Assembly: GCA_040768665.1 (NCBI GenBank)
Contig: JAXGMN010000050.1
Coordinates: forward strand, 25,844-89,843
DNA length: 64,000 nt
Direction of reading: 5' to 3'
DNA from: JABWBD01 sp040768665
GTDB lineage: Bacteria; Planctomycetota; Planctomycetia; Pirellulales; Thermoguttaceae
The translations under genes and the position numbers were made by a program. Of this stretch, positions 52,915-62,127 are shown in pieces; the first letter of the stretch is position 1, and each line of letters opens with the position of its first letter. Under the pieces are notes generated by a model that saw only the letters and a list, made by a program, of their open reading frames with translations, was not told where the DNA came from and did not search any database.

Positions 52915-53775
52915 ATGGGGTCCATGACTCAATTCTTCCAGGACATGGGACACAATCCCTTTCTGCTCACGGGGCTTCTGGCCGGACTGCTGGCCAGTCT
53001 GGCGTGCGGAGTCGTCGGTCCCTACGTGATCACACGGCGGATCGTTTTCCTCAGCGGAGCCATCGCCCACATCGCGGTGGGCGGCGTGGGGGCTTCGCTC
53101 TGGCTGAGCACGGTTTACCCGGAGGGGATAGGCTGGTTCCGTCCGCTGTATGGAGCGATCGTGGTATCGCTCGGCGCGGCGGTGCTGATCGGCATCGTCC
53201 ACCAGCGGGTCGTCGAGCGGATGGACACCCTGATTGGCGCGCTCTGGGCCGTCGGCATGGCTACGGGGCTGTTGCTGATCAAGTTCACACCCGGCTACCA
53301 GACTGAGCTGATGAGCTACCTTTTCGGCAACATCGCCTTTGTGGCCTGGCACCAGGTCTGGATGATCCTGGCGCTGGACGTGATCATCCTGGCCACCGTG
53401 CTGGTCACGCACAAACGGTTGCTGGCGATCTGTCTCGACGAGCAACAGGCGGAGATCCAGGGCGTTCCGGTCCTGGCGACCAACATTTTACTTCTGTGCC
53501 TGGTTGCGCTGACGGTGATCGCGTTGACCCAGATCGTGGGGCTGATCCTCGTCATCGCGCTGTTGAGCCTGCCGGCGGCTACGGCTTCGCACCACGTCGG
53601 CCGCGTCCCATCGATGATGTTTGCCGGGGTGCTGATATCCGCCCTGGTGACGACGCTTCCCCGAATCGGCGTTTACGGCACGTCGATCAGCGCCGAACCG
53701 GCCATCGTCCTGGCCGCCGCGTTCGTCTACCTGGTCTCGGTCCTCATTCGTCAGGTCCGCCATCGTTTTGCCTGA
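52915..53775 (+). CDS. Metal ABC transporter permease, ZnuB/MntB family
   Basis: The 286-residue permease has about eight membrane helices and the family's conserved start (PFLLTGLLAGLLASLACGVVG) and FLSGAIAHIAVGGVG segment. It would import zinc or manganese with a binding protein and an ATPase, but neither gene is adjacent. Start may be the ATG at 52915 or the one nine bases on. Its last codons overlap the end of the convergent broken glycosidase gene, which ends at 53751. Confidence 0.88.
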   Translation: MGSMTQFFQDMGHNPFLLTGLLAGLLASLACGVVGPYVITRRIVFLSGAIAHIAVGGVGASLWLSTVYPEGIGWFRPLYGAIVVSLGAAVLIGIVHQRVVERMDTLIGALWAVGMATGLLLIKFTPGYQTELMSYLFGNIAFVAWHQVWMILALDVIILATVLVTHKRLLAICLDEQQAEIQGVPVLATNILLLCLVALTVIALTQIVGLILVIALLSLPAATASHHVGRVPSMMFAGVLISALVTTLPRIGVYGTSISAEPAIVLAAAFVYLVSVLIRQVRHRFA

Positions 53776-55599
53776 CCAACTCGACTCTCGCGCTGCCGTG
53801 TCTTACAATCGTGCAGATAGGGGAGCGGACCTTGGTACCAGCTCCCTTCGTCGCAGACCTCTCCCTGTTTCACCGCCAGGAGGTCTTCGAGCGCCGGACT
53901 GGTGCGGCGGGTACCGTTTTCGTCGAACATTCCGGTTTGGAACGTTGCGATAAGCCCGCCGCCGTTTTGGACGTAGTCGGATAGAGCGGCGGCCTGCGCG
54001 TCGCTCAGGCAGGCACTGTTCGGCAGAAGGACGGAGGCGTATCGGCTGAGCACCTCGGCATTCTCGATGTCGTCGTCCGTGACGATGGCCACGGGGAGAT
54101 GTGTTTCAAGCAGGCCCTGGAAGACTCCGAAGAGGTTCATGAGATAGGCGTTGCGGGTGTCCTCGCCGCGGGCGTTTGCGTACCAGTGGAGCGTGTTTTC
54201 GCTGAAGTGAAGCGCTGCGTACGGAACGAGGGAGGCGCCGGACAGGTACGGCTCGCAGGCCTTCACGTGGTCCCATACCTGCTTCATGAACTGCCAGTTG
54301 CCGCCGGTGACCACGGCCGGGGCGACGCCGTTGGCAAACATGCTGTAGGAAAGCGCCTCGTGGTTGACCTGCGTGTAGAATCCATTGAGGTGCCACATCT
54401 GGCCGTAGCCGGGCGCGGTGCGGCAATGCAGGAACAGGCTCTGCCAGGCGCTCTGCAACGGCCAGGCGGAGGGGCGGTGTTGGAAGGCTCCGTGCGAGAC
54501 CTCCCAGCCCATCTCCTCCAGAAGCCCGTCGGCGCACTGCCCGGCGCGGCTGCTGAGATACTCCCGGCCGTCGAAGATCCAGCCGACGGTCTGATTCCAG
54601 ATGCCGCCACTCGGGGTGGTCGACGAGCAGCGGATCCAGGGTGCGAAACGCTCCGTCGTAGATGACGACCTTCAGGCCTTCGGCGCGGCCCGCGTCGACG
54701 AATTCCTTGACCCACGAGTAGTCGTCTTTCTTGTAACCGGCGGGGTACTTGAACGCCGTGTCGTAGTTATTGCGGAACGCGAACGCTTTCAGCTTGCCAT
54801 CGAGGGTGCCGGCAGGCATCTCGCCGACGCCGACAAGGCAATTCGCGCCCGTCGCGGCGGCCGTCTTCGCCCAGGACTGCGGTGTGTTGGACTTGTCCCA
54901 CTCGAAATGGGCGTACGCGGGCCGCAAAGCGCCGTCGGTGAGCCACTTGGGACGCTGAGTAATGCGGCGGTCGTGCCGCAGTTCGGGCAGGAGAACTCCC
55001 TTGGGGGCCTCTTTGACCTGGCGAACCCGGGCCAGGAAGTCGTCGCCGGGAGTGAAGTCGTTTTGCCGCGTAAGCAGAAAGCAGTCCGGCCGCAGGGCGC
55101 CGCGGCCGAGAACCAACGCGTTTTCGCCCTGCTTCAAGTCGACCGTGCCGAGATTCCGCCACTGATAACCGCCCTTGTCGGTCAAACCTTCCATGGTAGT
55201 CGTCGCAGGCACCGGAGCGGTTGCAAGGTCGGATTCCGAGCGTGCGTCGACGCCGAATTGCAGGTTGACATTGCCCGGCGCCGCGCACCGCATCCAGACG
55301 TGGTACGGACCCGACTGCGGGACCTCGAGCCGATAGCTGAGCGCCCCCGGCTTGTACATGCCGATGAGCACGGCGCCGCCGCTGGCCGCGGTTTCCTTGA
55401 GCCTGGTGCCGAATCCGTCGTCGCCGTACCAGGGGCGTCCGTCGTAATCTTCGGCCTCGAAGAAGATGCCGTCCGCCAGTTCGATTTGGGACGCGGCGTG
55501 TGCGACGGCAAGGCAGAGCAGGAGGAGCACCGATGCGGCGAGCAGACAGGGCGTTCTACGGTGCGCACGGGCGTATCGCCGGTGGTCCGGTGTGTTCAC
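53751..55599 (-). pseudogene. Secreted glycosidase-like protein, frameshifted and 3'-truncated
   Basis: From GTG at 55599 (AAGGA upstream): signal peptide (LLAASVLLLLCLAVAHA), a carbohydrate-binding-like beta sandwich (about 40-165, YHVWMRCAAPGNVNLQFGVD), then a TIM-barrel part (GLKVVIYDGAFRTLDPLLVD). Near 54615 the frame breaks; the other frame continues SGGIWNQTVGWIFDGREYLS through a trimerisation-like domain (LLPNSACLSDAQAAALSDYV, NGGGLIATFQTG). The end runs into the ZnuB-like gene and looks cut short. Hypothetical glycosyl hydrolases with this layout exist. It is probably inactive unless the break is a sequencing error. Confidence 0.7.
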
Positions 55600-55631
55600 G
55601 GTTTGCGATTTCCTTGTCGGCGAATGGTGGA

Positions 55632-55754
55632 GGTAACCGTTCACGGGGCGGCCGGGGACTGGTCCATTTTTCGGCCAGTTGATGTATTTTGGTGCCAAGA
55701 ACGTTGGCCGAAAACATGGACCTGTCCCCCTCTCTTCCGCCCCGTGAACGATTA
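55632..55754. mobile_element. 123-bp MITE-like family, copy C with 9-bp target duplication
   Basis: Terminal repeats GTAACCGTTCACGGGGCGG and, inverted, GTAATCGTTCACGGGGCGG. Perfect direct repeats ATGGTGGAG flank it at 55623-55631 and 55755-55763. It is the reverse-oriented near twin of copy B. It sits 33 bases upstream of the glycosidase-like start. Confidence 0.88.
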
Positions 55755-55800
55755 CATGGTGGAGGGATAAGCGGCCGTCGGTGGTCCGCAGGCGTATGGG

Positions 55801-57957
55801 TTACAAATCGAATCGGATCAGTCCCTGGTAACCGGCCGGGACCAGAACGAAGCCGTCACCAAGATATGGCACATCGGGGTTGCCGCCGACCTGGAACGTT
55901 CGGATCAGCTTGGGGGCTTCCAGGTTGGTGATGTCGACCAGCGTCACCTCCCCTCCAATCCGGTTGCAGGCGGCAAGGACGTTTCCTCGCACCGCCGGCT
56001 TGCCGCGAAAGTTGGGGCCGCCCGCGATTCGATAGACGGGCAAGTCGGCCGGATAGTCGCCGCTGGCTAGCGGCTTGTAATACGAATATCCGCCGTCCCG
56101 GGTTACGAGTGCGTACGGCCCGCAGGCGCAGTAGCCGCCCGATTCCATGTCGGGCATGACGCCGGTGGGGTCCGGCAGGTCTTTCGGCTCGGCGCCGCCG
56201 AAGTCCATCATAAAGGTGCGGCCGGCGCACCACGTGCCACAAATATAACGGCCGTCGATATACCCGTTGCAGAGCTGCCGATAGTAGGCCAGCCCGCCCC
56301 AGCCTCGCACGAGTTTCACCCGCTTGAGGCTGTCTCCGCCGGAAACGTCGACGACCTCGTAGGTGCTGCCGCCCACGTGGGCCACCGCGAACTGGCCGTT
56401 CGGCGCAACGCGAACCTGCTTGACCACGCGGCCGGCATCGTACGCGGCCACTCTTTCCAAATGCGCACCGTCCACTTTGTAGCAGACCAGTCCGTCCCGG
56501 CCTTGGGCCGCATAGAGATTCGGACCGCACACCTGCACGTCCATGGCGAATCCGGCGGTCGGCACCTTCTCCAACAAGTTCAGATCCTCGTCGAGCATGT
56601 GGAGGCCCGCCGCTCCACATGCCGCGTAAATCAATCCGTCCTGCTCCACGGCCGCGTAGACCTGCCCGCCCGGCCGATAGGTCTTCAGACCCTTCAGACC
56701 GTATTTGTCCAGCGACTTGAAGTCGTGAAAGTCGCCGCTGGCCGACAGCTTGACCTCGCTACCGTCCCGATGCGAGGTTGCCCTGACCAACGTGTCGTTC
56801 TTGTAGATATGCAGGTCCGTGAACAGTCCGGTGAAATAGAGATAGCCGTCCAACGTCTCCAGGCCGCACACCGGGCTGTAGCACACTTCGGTCGGGTCGA
56901 AGGGCAGGACGACGGGCCGCAGTCCCGATTTGTCCACCGTGGAGAGGGACCGAAAGCCCGGTTGGCCCGGATAGCGCGGGATTCGAATCTGGGCCAGTTC
57001 CTTCGGGGCCTTCGGGTCGGAGACGTCGAGGATGAAGACGCCGTTGTGCGTGTGATACAGATAGGCGTACGGCAGCGACAGCTTCACGCGCCAGGAGTCC
57101 GGCCATCCATAATAGTAGCGCCACGCGAACTGGACGCGGGAGAGCTGTTTTGGGTTTGCGGGATCGGACACGTCGAAGAGATCCATCCCGTTGCCGCTGC
57201 CATACCGCGGATCGTCCAGCGTCCGCGCAGCGCCCGGTTGATGATGGCCAAACGCGGCGTAGAGGACGCCGTTTTCCACGCACAAGCCATCGCCGCGGCC
57301 GTGGAGCCGGATCGTGGCCACCTGCTTCGGAGCGGCCGGATTGCGGACGTCACAAACGGCGACCCGCTTCTCATCCCAGGCGCCGACATAAAGGTAGCCG
57401 TCGGAGACCACGCACGACTGCGATTCGCCGACCCGGACAACCGACACGTGCCGCAGGCGGGCGGGATCGCGGATGTCCACGATCTCCACGCCGAACCACC
57501 GCTGTGCGACAAATGCATAATGACCTTCAATGGCGATCCCGGTTGCGAATTCGATGGTATCGTAGTGCGACAACAGTCTCGGAGCCGTCCGGTCGCCGAT
57601 GTCGACGACGAACAGGCCGTCTTCGCGAGCCGTGATGTAGGCGACGTTCTCACGAACGGCAATCTGTCGAAGATTGCCGACGTCTTCAAGTTTGCCAACG
57701 ACAACCGGGCAAGCCGGATCCTTCACGGACAGAATCACCAGGTTCCTGTCCTGCAGCATATACAAGTGGTTGCCTTGACGGACGACGTCCATGCCGGGAC
57801 CAATGCCGGCGTCGGCGGTGGGGTGTTGCTCGTTTTCGAACTTGATGGACACCGTGGGGAACGCCTCGCCCCCGGCGGCACGGATCGCCAGCAGAGACAG
57901 GATTAACAAAACGAGTGGTTTCATGGCGTAGAAGGGAGTTTTGGGGAGGTTTTGCAT
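55801..57957 (-). CDS. Secreted LVIVD-repeat beta-propeller protein
   Basis: A 718-residue protein with a signal peptide (KPLVLLILSLLAIRAAGG) and repeated LVIVD-type blades: DGLFVVDIGDRTAPRLLS, FGVEIVDIRDPARLRHV, NGVFILDVSDPKAPKELA, GEVTLVDITNLEAPKLIR and others. Such proteins form beta-propellers outside the cytoplasm, of unknown ligand. ATG at 57957 starts 8 bases after the truncated beta-helix gene; an alternative ATG at 57924 would place the signal peptide at the extreme N-terminus. It follows the SSS/SDR operon direction. Confidence 0.78.
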   Translation of the reverse strand: MQNLPKTPFYAMKPLVLLILSLLAIRAAGGEAFPTVSIKFENEQHPTADAGIGPGMDVVRQGNHLYMLQDRNLVILSVKDPACPVVVGKLEDVGNLRQIAVRENVAYITAREDGLFVVDIGDRTAPRLLSHYDTIEFATGIAIEGHYAFVAQRWFGVEIVDIRDPARLRHVSVVRVGESQSCVVSDGYLYVGAWDEKRVAVCDVRNPAAPKQVATIRLHGRGDGLCVENGVLYAAFGHHQPGAARTLDDPRYGSGNGMDLFDVSDPANPKQLSRVQFAWRYYYGWPDSWRVKLSLPYAYLYHTHNGVFILDVSDPKAPKELAQIRIPRYPGQPGFRSLSTVDKSGLRPVVLPFDPTEVCYSPVCGLETLDGYLYFTGLFTDLHIYKNDTLVRATSHRDGSEVKLSASGDFHDFKSLDKYGLKGLKTYRPGGQVYAAVEQDGLIYAACGAAGLHMLDEDLNLLEKVPTAGFAMDVQVCGPNLYAAQGRDGLVCYKVDGAHLERVAAYDAGRVVKQVRVAPNGQFAVAHVGGSTYEVVDVSGGDSLKRVKLVRGWGGLAYYRQLCNGYIDGRYICGTWCAGRTFMMDFGGAEPKDLPDPTGVMPDMESGGYCACGPYALVTRDGGYSYYKPLASGDYPADLPVYRIAGGPNFRGKPAVRGNVLAACNRIGGEVTLVDITNLEAPKLIRTFQVGGNPDVPYLGDGFVLVPAGYQGLIRFDL

Positions 57958-57964
57958 CGTGACT

Positions 57965-58588
57965 TCACCGTGAGTGAGTTTCGAGGACATTGAGGAAGTA
58001 GTACCGCCCATCCTTGCTGTACCCGTAGGCGCCCTGTTCGACCGGCCAGACCTCTTTGGCCGCCGTGTCGAGCTTCGCGACATGGAAGTACTCCTCGCGA
58101 TAGTCGACAAACAACTCGGCCCGCCGGGTGCCCGGCTTCACCTCGCCGAAATCCTTGATGCCGGCGGATTGCAGATCGATCTGACGAACGTGCGGCCGTG
58201 CTTCGGGGGCCAGGCGATCCCGGATCGCGGCGTCGCTGACCGGCTGCCAATCCGTGAGTTTCACGCCGCCGACCAGCCGAACGTTCTCTCCGGGCGATGC
58301 TTGCCAAATGACCGGCGACTGCTCCGTGCCCGAGTCTTCCTCGCCCAGGGTGAACGTCTCCGTGATGCGGTACACGCCACCTGCGATGTGGAGCCGGGTG
58401 GGGCCGTCGCCGAGTTTGCCGGCTTTCCGCTGGACACGAACGAGGTCGCGAGCCCGCGGCAAGGTTGCCAACGGAGCTTCTTTGGTCCCCGGGTTTGTGT
58501 CGTCTCCTCGAGGCGAAACGTAGAAGTCGGCCGCGGTGGCCAGTGGAGCAAGGCAAAGCAGCAGGGCGAGCGGGGCAATTCGTTTCAT
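57965..58588 (-). pseudogene. Truncated secreted parallel beta-helix protein
   Basis: A 207-residue frame with signal peptide (KRIAPLALLLCLAPLATA) and the typical start of secreted parallel beta-helix proteins (DFYVSPRGDDTNPGTKEAPL, then TLPRARDLVR). Family members usually continue for several hundred residues after YYFLNVLE; here the frame ends four residues later (THSR). The helix itself is therefore missing. A deletion seems to have joined it directly to the LVIVD gene. It may be a secreted stub or a dead gene. Confidence 0.65.
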
Positions 58589-58599
58589 TTCAGAAATCA

Positions 58600-59255
58600 A
58601 TCGATTCAACTCCAAGCAGTGATGGTGTGTGGCACTGCTTGGGATGGAATGGACGTTCCACTGGCACGGACGTACCACCATCCCAAGCAGTGTCGCGCTT
58701 GCCGAACGATCGGCCGCGGTCCCACTGCTTGGAGTTGTGGAGGACGTGTTTGAAATGGCCAATCGATTCAACTCCAAGCAGGGATGGTGTGTGGCACTGC
58801 TTGGGATGGAATGGACGTTCCACTGGCACGGACGTACCACCATCCCAAGCAGTGTCGCGCTGCCGAACGATCGGCCGCGGTCCCACTGCTTGGAGTTGTG
58901 GAGGACGTGTTTGAAATGGCCAATCGATTCAACTCCAAGCAGGGATGGTGTGGGCACCGTTGGATGGTGGACGTTCCACTGGCACGGACGCCATCCCAAG
59001 CAGTGTCGCGCTGCCGAACGATCGGCCGCGGTCCCACTGCTTGGAGTTGTGGAGGACGGTTTGAAATGGCCAATCGATTCAACTCCAAGCAGGGATGGTG
59101 TGTGGCACTGCTTGGGATGGAATGGACGTTCCACTGGCACGGACGTACCACCATCCCAAGCAGTGTCGCGCTGCCGAACGATCGGCCGCGGTCCCACTGC
59201 TTGGAGTTGTGGAGGACGTGTTTGAAATGGCCAATCGATTCAACTCCAAGCAGTG
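58600..59255. repeat. 161-bp tandem repeat array with nested palindromes
   Basis: Four units start at 58601, 58763, 58924 and 59074 (lengths 162, 161, 150, 161) and a fifth partial unit at 59235. Each begins TCGATTCAACTCCAAGCAG and contains CACTGCTTGGGATGG facing CCATCCCAAGCAGTG, then CACTGCTTGGAGTTGT, which pairs back to the unit's start. Each unit can fold alone into a two-part hairpin. The third unit has lost small pieces on both sides of the inner stem. Period is not a multiple of three and frames through it are not protein-like. Confidence 0.92.
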
Positions 59256-59288
59256 GCACACAACGGCGGGTCGGGTCGTGGCGGTTTT

Positions 59289-60053
59289 TCATCCAAGCAT
59301 CGCTCCGCCGTCGGGATAGATCGCCTGCCCGGTGATGAAGCTCGCTTCGTCGGAGGCGAGAAACGCGCAGAGCTCGCCGATCTCGTCGATCGTGCCCATG
59401 CGTCCCAGGGGGATCTCGTTGCAGGCCTCCTGCAAGAACCGCTCGGGATCGCTGGACTGCGTGGCGGCCCACTGGTCCATCAAGGGCGTTCTCACGGCGC
59501 CGGGGCAGACGGCGTTGACGCGGATCCCGTCCGCGGCGAGGTCCAGCGCAAGCGCTCGGACCAGGCCCAACTGCCCCGCCTTGCTGGCCACGTAGCCGGC
59601 CGACTTGCGCTGGCCGACGGTGGCCACGGAGCTGGACATCACGAGGATCGTTCCGCGGGTCTTGCGGAGATGAGGGACAGCCAACTTGCAGCCCAGAAAG
59701 GTGCTGGTCAGGTTCAGTCGGAGCAAGTGTTCGAAGTCCTCGACGCGGATCTCCTCGAGCGCCATGTCCGGAGGATGCCAGCCGGCGTTGTTCACCATGC
59801 AGTCGAGCCGGCCGAACCGCTCGACCGCCGTGTCGACCAGCCGCCGCACGTCGTCCTCGCGTGTGACATCGGTGGGAACGAACAGCGCAGCAAACCCCTG
59901 GTCGGTCAACTCCTTCTCGGCGGCCCGGCCGTCGTCGAGGCCGCGAGCGCCCAGAACGACCTTGCCGCCGTGCCTGGCAAATGCCCGGGCACAACCCAGC
60001 CCGATTCCCTTCGATCCGCCGGTAATGACGGCCACCTTGTCGCGGAGGTTCAT
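59289..60053 (-). CDS. SDR-family oxidoreductase
   Basis: A 254-residue classical short-chain dehydrogenase. Cofactor loop TGGSKGIGLG near residue 11, NNAG near 88, catalytic Ser in SSSVATVG and the YVASKAG Tyr/Lys pair near 155, then PGAVRTPL. It would oxidise or reduce a sugar or alcohol with NAD(P). It follows the SSS symporter by ten bases and is probably co-transcribed with it, so it may act on the imported solute. Confidence 0.92.
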   Translation of the reverse strand: MNLRDKVAVITGGSKGIGLGCARAFARHGGKVVLGARGLDDGRAAEKELTDQGFAALFVPTDVTREDDVRRLVDTAVERFGRLDCMVNNAGWHPPDMALEEIRVEDFEHLLRLNLTSTFLGCKLAVPHLRKTRGTILVMSSSVATVGQRKSAGYVASKAGQLGLVRALALDLAADGIRVNAVCPGAVRTPLMDQWAATQSSDPERFLQEACNEIPLGRMGTIDEIGELCAFLASDEASFITGQAIYPDGGAMLG

Positions 60054-60063
60054 ATCGTTTGCA

Positions 60064-61638
60064 TCAGTTGAACAGGATGTAAATTCCCAGCATGATCACG
60101 GCCAGGACCGCCCAAAGCCCCCACACCAGCCGCGGCGCCGACGGTTGTTTCGCGTAGGTTTCTTTGAGTGTGGCAAGCGGCTGCTCCTGGGACGAGTGGC
60201 GAGTCAGGAGCGACACGGCGATCATGAACGCGCAGATGCTCGCGAACAGGTAGAACGATAGCAGCAAATAGTGCGGCCAGAATTCTTTGCTCGGCCACTC
60301 CTTGAAGTGGCAGACGCCGCATCCAAGCGAAACGATCGAACCGAGCACGAGCGTGGAAAACGCCGCCGCGGCCGTCGCCCGCTTCCAGAGCACGCCAATG
60401 AGGAAGACCGCCCCCATCGGCGGCGCCACGAAGGCGATCACCCCTTGCAGCAGGTTGAACAGATCGCGGCCGACGCTGTCCAGGGCCAGCGCGATCGCCA
60501 CGGCCAGCACGCCGACGAAGACCGTGATCACGCGGCCCAGCCATTTGATCTCCTTCGGCGTAGCGTCGGGACGGAATTTCTTGACGTAGATGTCGAGCGT
60601 GAAAACGGTGGTGAACGAATTGAGGCCGGAGTCGAGCGTGCTCACCAATGCGGCGATCAGCACGGCGACGATCAGCCCGGTCATGCCCGCCGGCAGATAG
60701 TTGACGACCATCACCGTGAAGGCTTCGTCGGGGTTTGGCAGGTCGGGATGGAGGATGTAGCAGAAGATCCCCGGCAGCATGAAGATGAACGGCGGCAGGA
60801 TCTTCAGATAGCCGGTAAACACGCATCCAAGCTGGCCCTGGCGAACGTCGCGGGCACCGAGCACCCGCTGGACGATCGTCTGGTCGGTGCACCAGAACCA
60901 GATTCCGAGCACGGGATAGCCGAGAAACATGGCGTGCCAGGGGAAATCAGCGTCGCCCGGCGGGCGGATCAACTTCCAGTAGTCGTCGGGCACGCCGGCG
61001 ATCACCGCGTCGACGCTGCCGATCTGAAGGTAGGCGATCACGGTCAGGGCCAGCGCGCCGCCGATCATGAGCACCGACTGGAAGACGTCGGTCACCACCA
61101 CGGCGGCCAAGCCGCCGGCCACCGTGAAGCTCGTCGCGATCACCGTCAGCACCAGGGCGGCGACCCAGAGCGGCCAGTCCATGATCTGGCTCATCAGCAG
61201 CGCGCCGGTATAAAGCGCGCCGCCCAGCCAGAGGATCATCGTCGTGAAGAGGGCGTACCACGAGAGGAATCGGTACGTGGCCTCGCCGAATCGCCGCTGC
61301 ATGAACTCGGGCATCGTGCTCACGCCGGTGGTCAGGTAGTGAGGCACGAACAGCATCGCCAACAGCACCAGGAACCACCACGCGAGCCAGTCGAAGTTGG
61401 CGGCCACGATGCCGCTGGCGTAGGCCACCCCGCACGAGGCGATCATGAACGAGGGATTCACGTTGGTGGCAAAGATCGAAAGCCCCACGCTGGGCCAGCC
61501 AAAACTTCGGCCGGCGAGGAAGAGATCGTCCGACGCCCGCCGCCGGTAGCTGACCCACATGCCAAGGCCGATCACCGAAACCGCATACACGGCGATGACC
61601 ACGAAGTCGACGGTCTGAAGCTGGCTGTGAACGTCCAT
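60064..61638 (-). CDS. SSS-family sodium:solute symporter
   Basis: The 524-residue membrane protein has about thirteen helices and the features of sodium/solute symporters: DLFLAGRSFGWPSVGLSIFA near residue 38 and the family's late signature around ALVSTLDSGLNSFTTVF. Members import sugars, sialic acid or similar solutes. A sugar substrate fits the SDR and URO-D-like neighbours, but is inferred. Its first codons (GGACGTTCACAGCC after ATG) are repeated downstream of the antitoxin/zeta pair, see the 29-bp repeats. Confidence 0.92.
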   Translation of the reverse strand: MDVHSQLQTVDFVVIAVYAVSVIGLGMWVSYRRRASDDLFLAGRSFGWPSVGLSIFATNVNPSFMIASCGVAYASGIVAANFDWLAWWFLVLLAMLFVPHYLTTGVSTMPEFMQRRFGEATYRFLSWYALFTTMILWLGGALYTGALLMSQIMDWPLWVAALVLTVIATSFTVAGGLAAVVVTDVFQSVLMIGGALALTVIAYLQIGSVDAVIAGVPDDYWKLIRPPGDADFPWHAMFLGYPVLGIWFWCTDQTIVQRVLGARDVRQGQLGCVFTGYLKILPPFIFMLPGIFCYILHPDLPNPDEAFTVMVVNYLPAGMTGLIVAVLIAALVSTLDSGLNSFTTVFTLDIYVKKFRPDATPKEIKWLGRVITVFVGVLAVAIALALDSVGRDLFNLLQGVIAFVAPPMGAVFLIGVLWKRATAAAAFSTLVLGSIVSLGCGVCHFKEWPSKEFWPHYLLLSFYLFASICAFMIAVSLLTRHSSQEQPLATLKETYAKQPSAPRLVWGLWAVLAVIMLGIYILFN

Positions 61639-61651
61639 CTACTCGATCCCG
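61623..61651. repeat. 29-bp direct repeat, left copy
   Basis: GGCTGTGAACGTCCATCTAC and the following nine bases recur at 62726-62754 with one change. On the minus strand this copy reads the end of a URO-D-type gene (GGGATCGAGTAG, coding GIE and stop) joined to the symporter's ATG and first codons. Confidence 0.85.
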
Positions 61652-61723
61652 AATTAATCGCTTGCGGCAGTTTGGCACGCAGAGATGTGGCGGTCAAGCG
61701 AACCGGTTTGACATCGAGGTAAG

Positions 61724-61752
61724 TTGACTTCCCGGTAGCATTCTGCTACCAT
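61724..61752 (+). promoter_or_regulatory. Promoter with operator palindrome for the antitoxin/zeta pair
   Basis: TTGACT at 61724-61729 and TACCAT at 61747-61752 with a 17-base spacer form a promoter candidate. The palindrome GGTAGCATTCTGCTACC (61734-61750, seven-base arms around TTC) overlaps the -10 region and ends eight bases before the antitoxin ATG. This is the usual place for autorepression by a toxin-antitoxin complex. A better -35 (TTGACA, 61708) lies further up without a matching -10. Confidence 0.5.
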
Positions 61753-61758
61753 AACAGT

Positions 61759-62127
61759 ATGAGTCATCCGGTTAAGCTTTCAGATGAACTCGTTCTTGAC
61801 GCTCGCACGACGTCGGAGATCGCCGAGCGGTCGATCGCGGGCCAGATCGAGTTTTGGGCCCAACTGGGCAGGGCAATTGAACCCCTTTTGGAAGGGGCGC
61901 AGGTGCTGGCGCTACGCCGCTCGGGCGCCGCCCAGCCGCTTTCCGCTTGTCTGGCGTCGGTAGATTCTCCGGAAGGCCGGCGGCGAGTGGCCGAGTATCT
62001 CGGGCACCAGCCATTCCCGCATTACGAAGTGGTGCCGAATGCGCCGGGGATGCTCGTCCGCATCGAAGCGGATGGAACGCGAACACCGGGACGGTTCGTC
62101 AACCGCCGATTCGAGGCAGCCGATTGA
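61759..62127 (+). CDS. ParD-like antitoxin
   Basis: A 122-residue protein beginning SHPVKLSDELVLDARTTSEI and AERSIAGQIEFWAQLGRAIE, the pattern of ParD-like antitoxins with a ribbon-helix-helix DNA-binding N-terminus. The C-terminal half (about 60-122) is charged and likely binds and neutralises the partner. An operator palindrome lies just upstream, fitting autoregulation. Its TGA overlaps the TTG start of the zeta-like gene. The pair is on the opposite strand to all neighbours. Confidence 0.8.
   Translation: MSHPVKLSDELVLDARTTSEIAERSIAGQIEFWAQLGRAIEPLLEGAQVLALRRSGAAQPLSACLASVDSPEGRRRVAEYLGHQPFPHYEVVPNAPGMLVRIEADGTRTPGRFVNRRFEAAD

Noticed and set aside
52915..53775. Complete zinc ABC transporter operon
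   Set aside because: Only the permease is present; no binding protein or ATPase gene adjoins it in the window.
58600..59255. CRISPR array
   Set aside because: The repeating unit is about 161 bp with no short repeat/variable spacer pattern; almost the whole unit is conserved, and no cas gene is nearby.
58768..59994. Long minus-strand frame through the tandem array and SDR gene
   Set aside because: It runs antisense-frame through repeats whose period is not a multiple of three and overlaps the well-supported SDR; composition is not protein-like.
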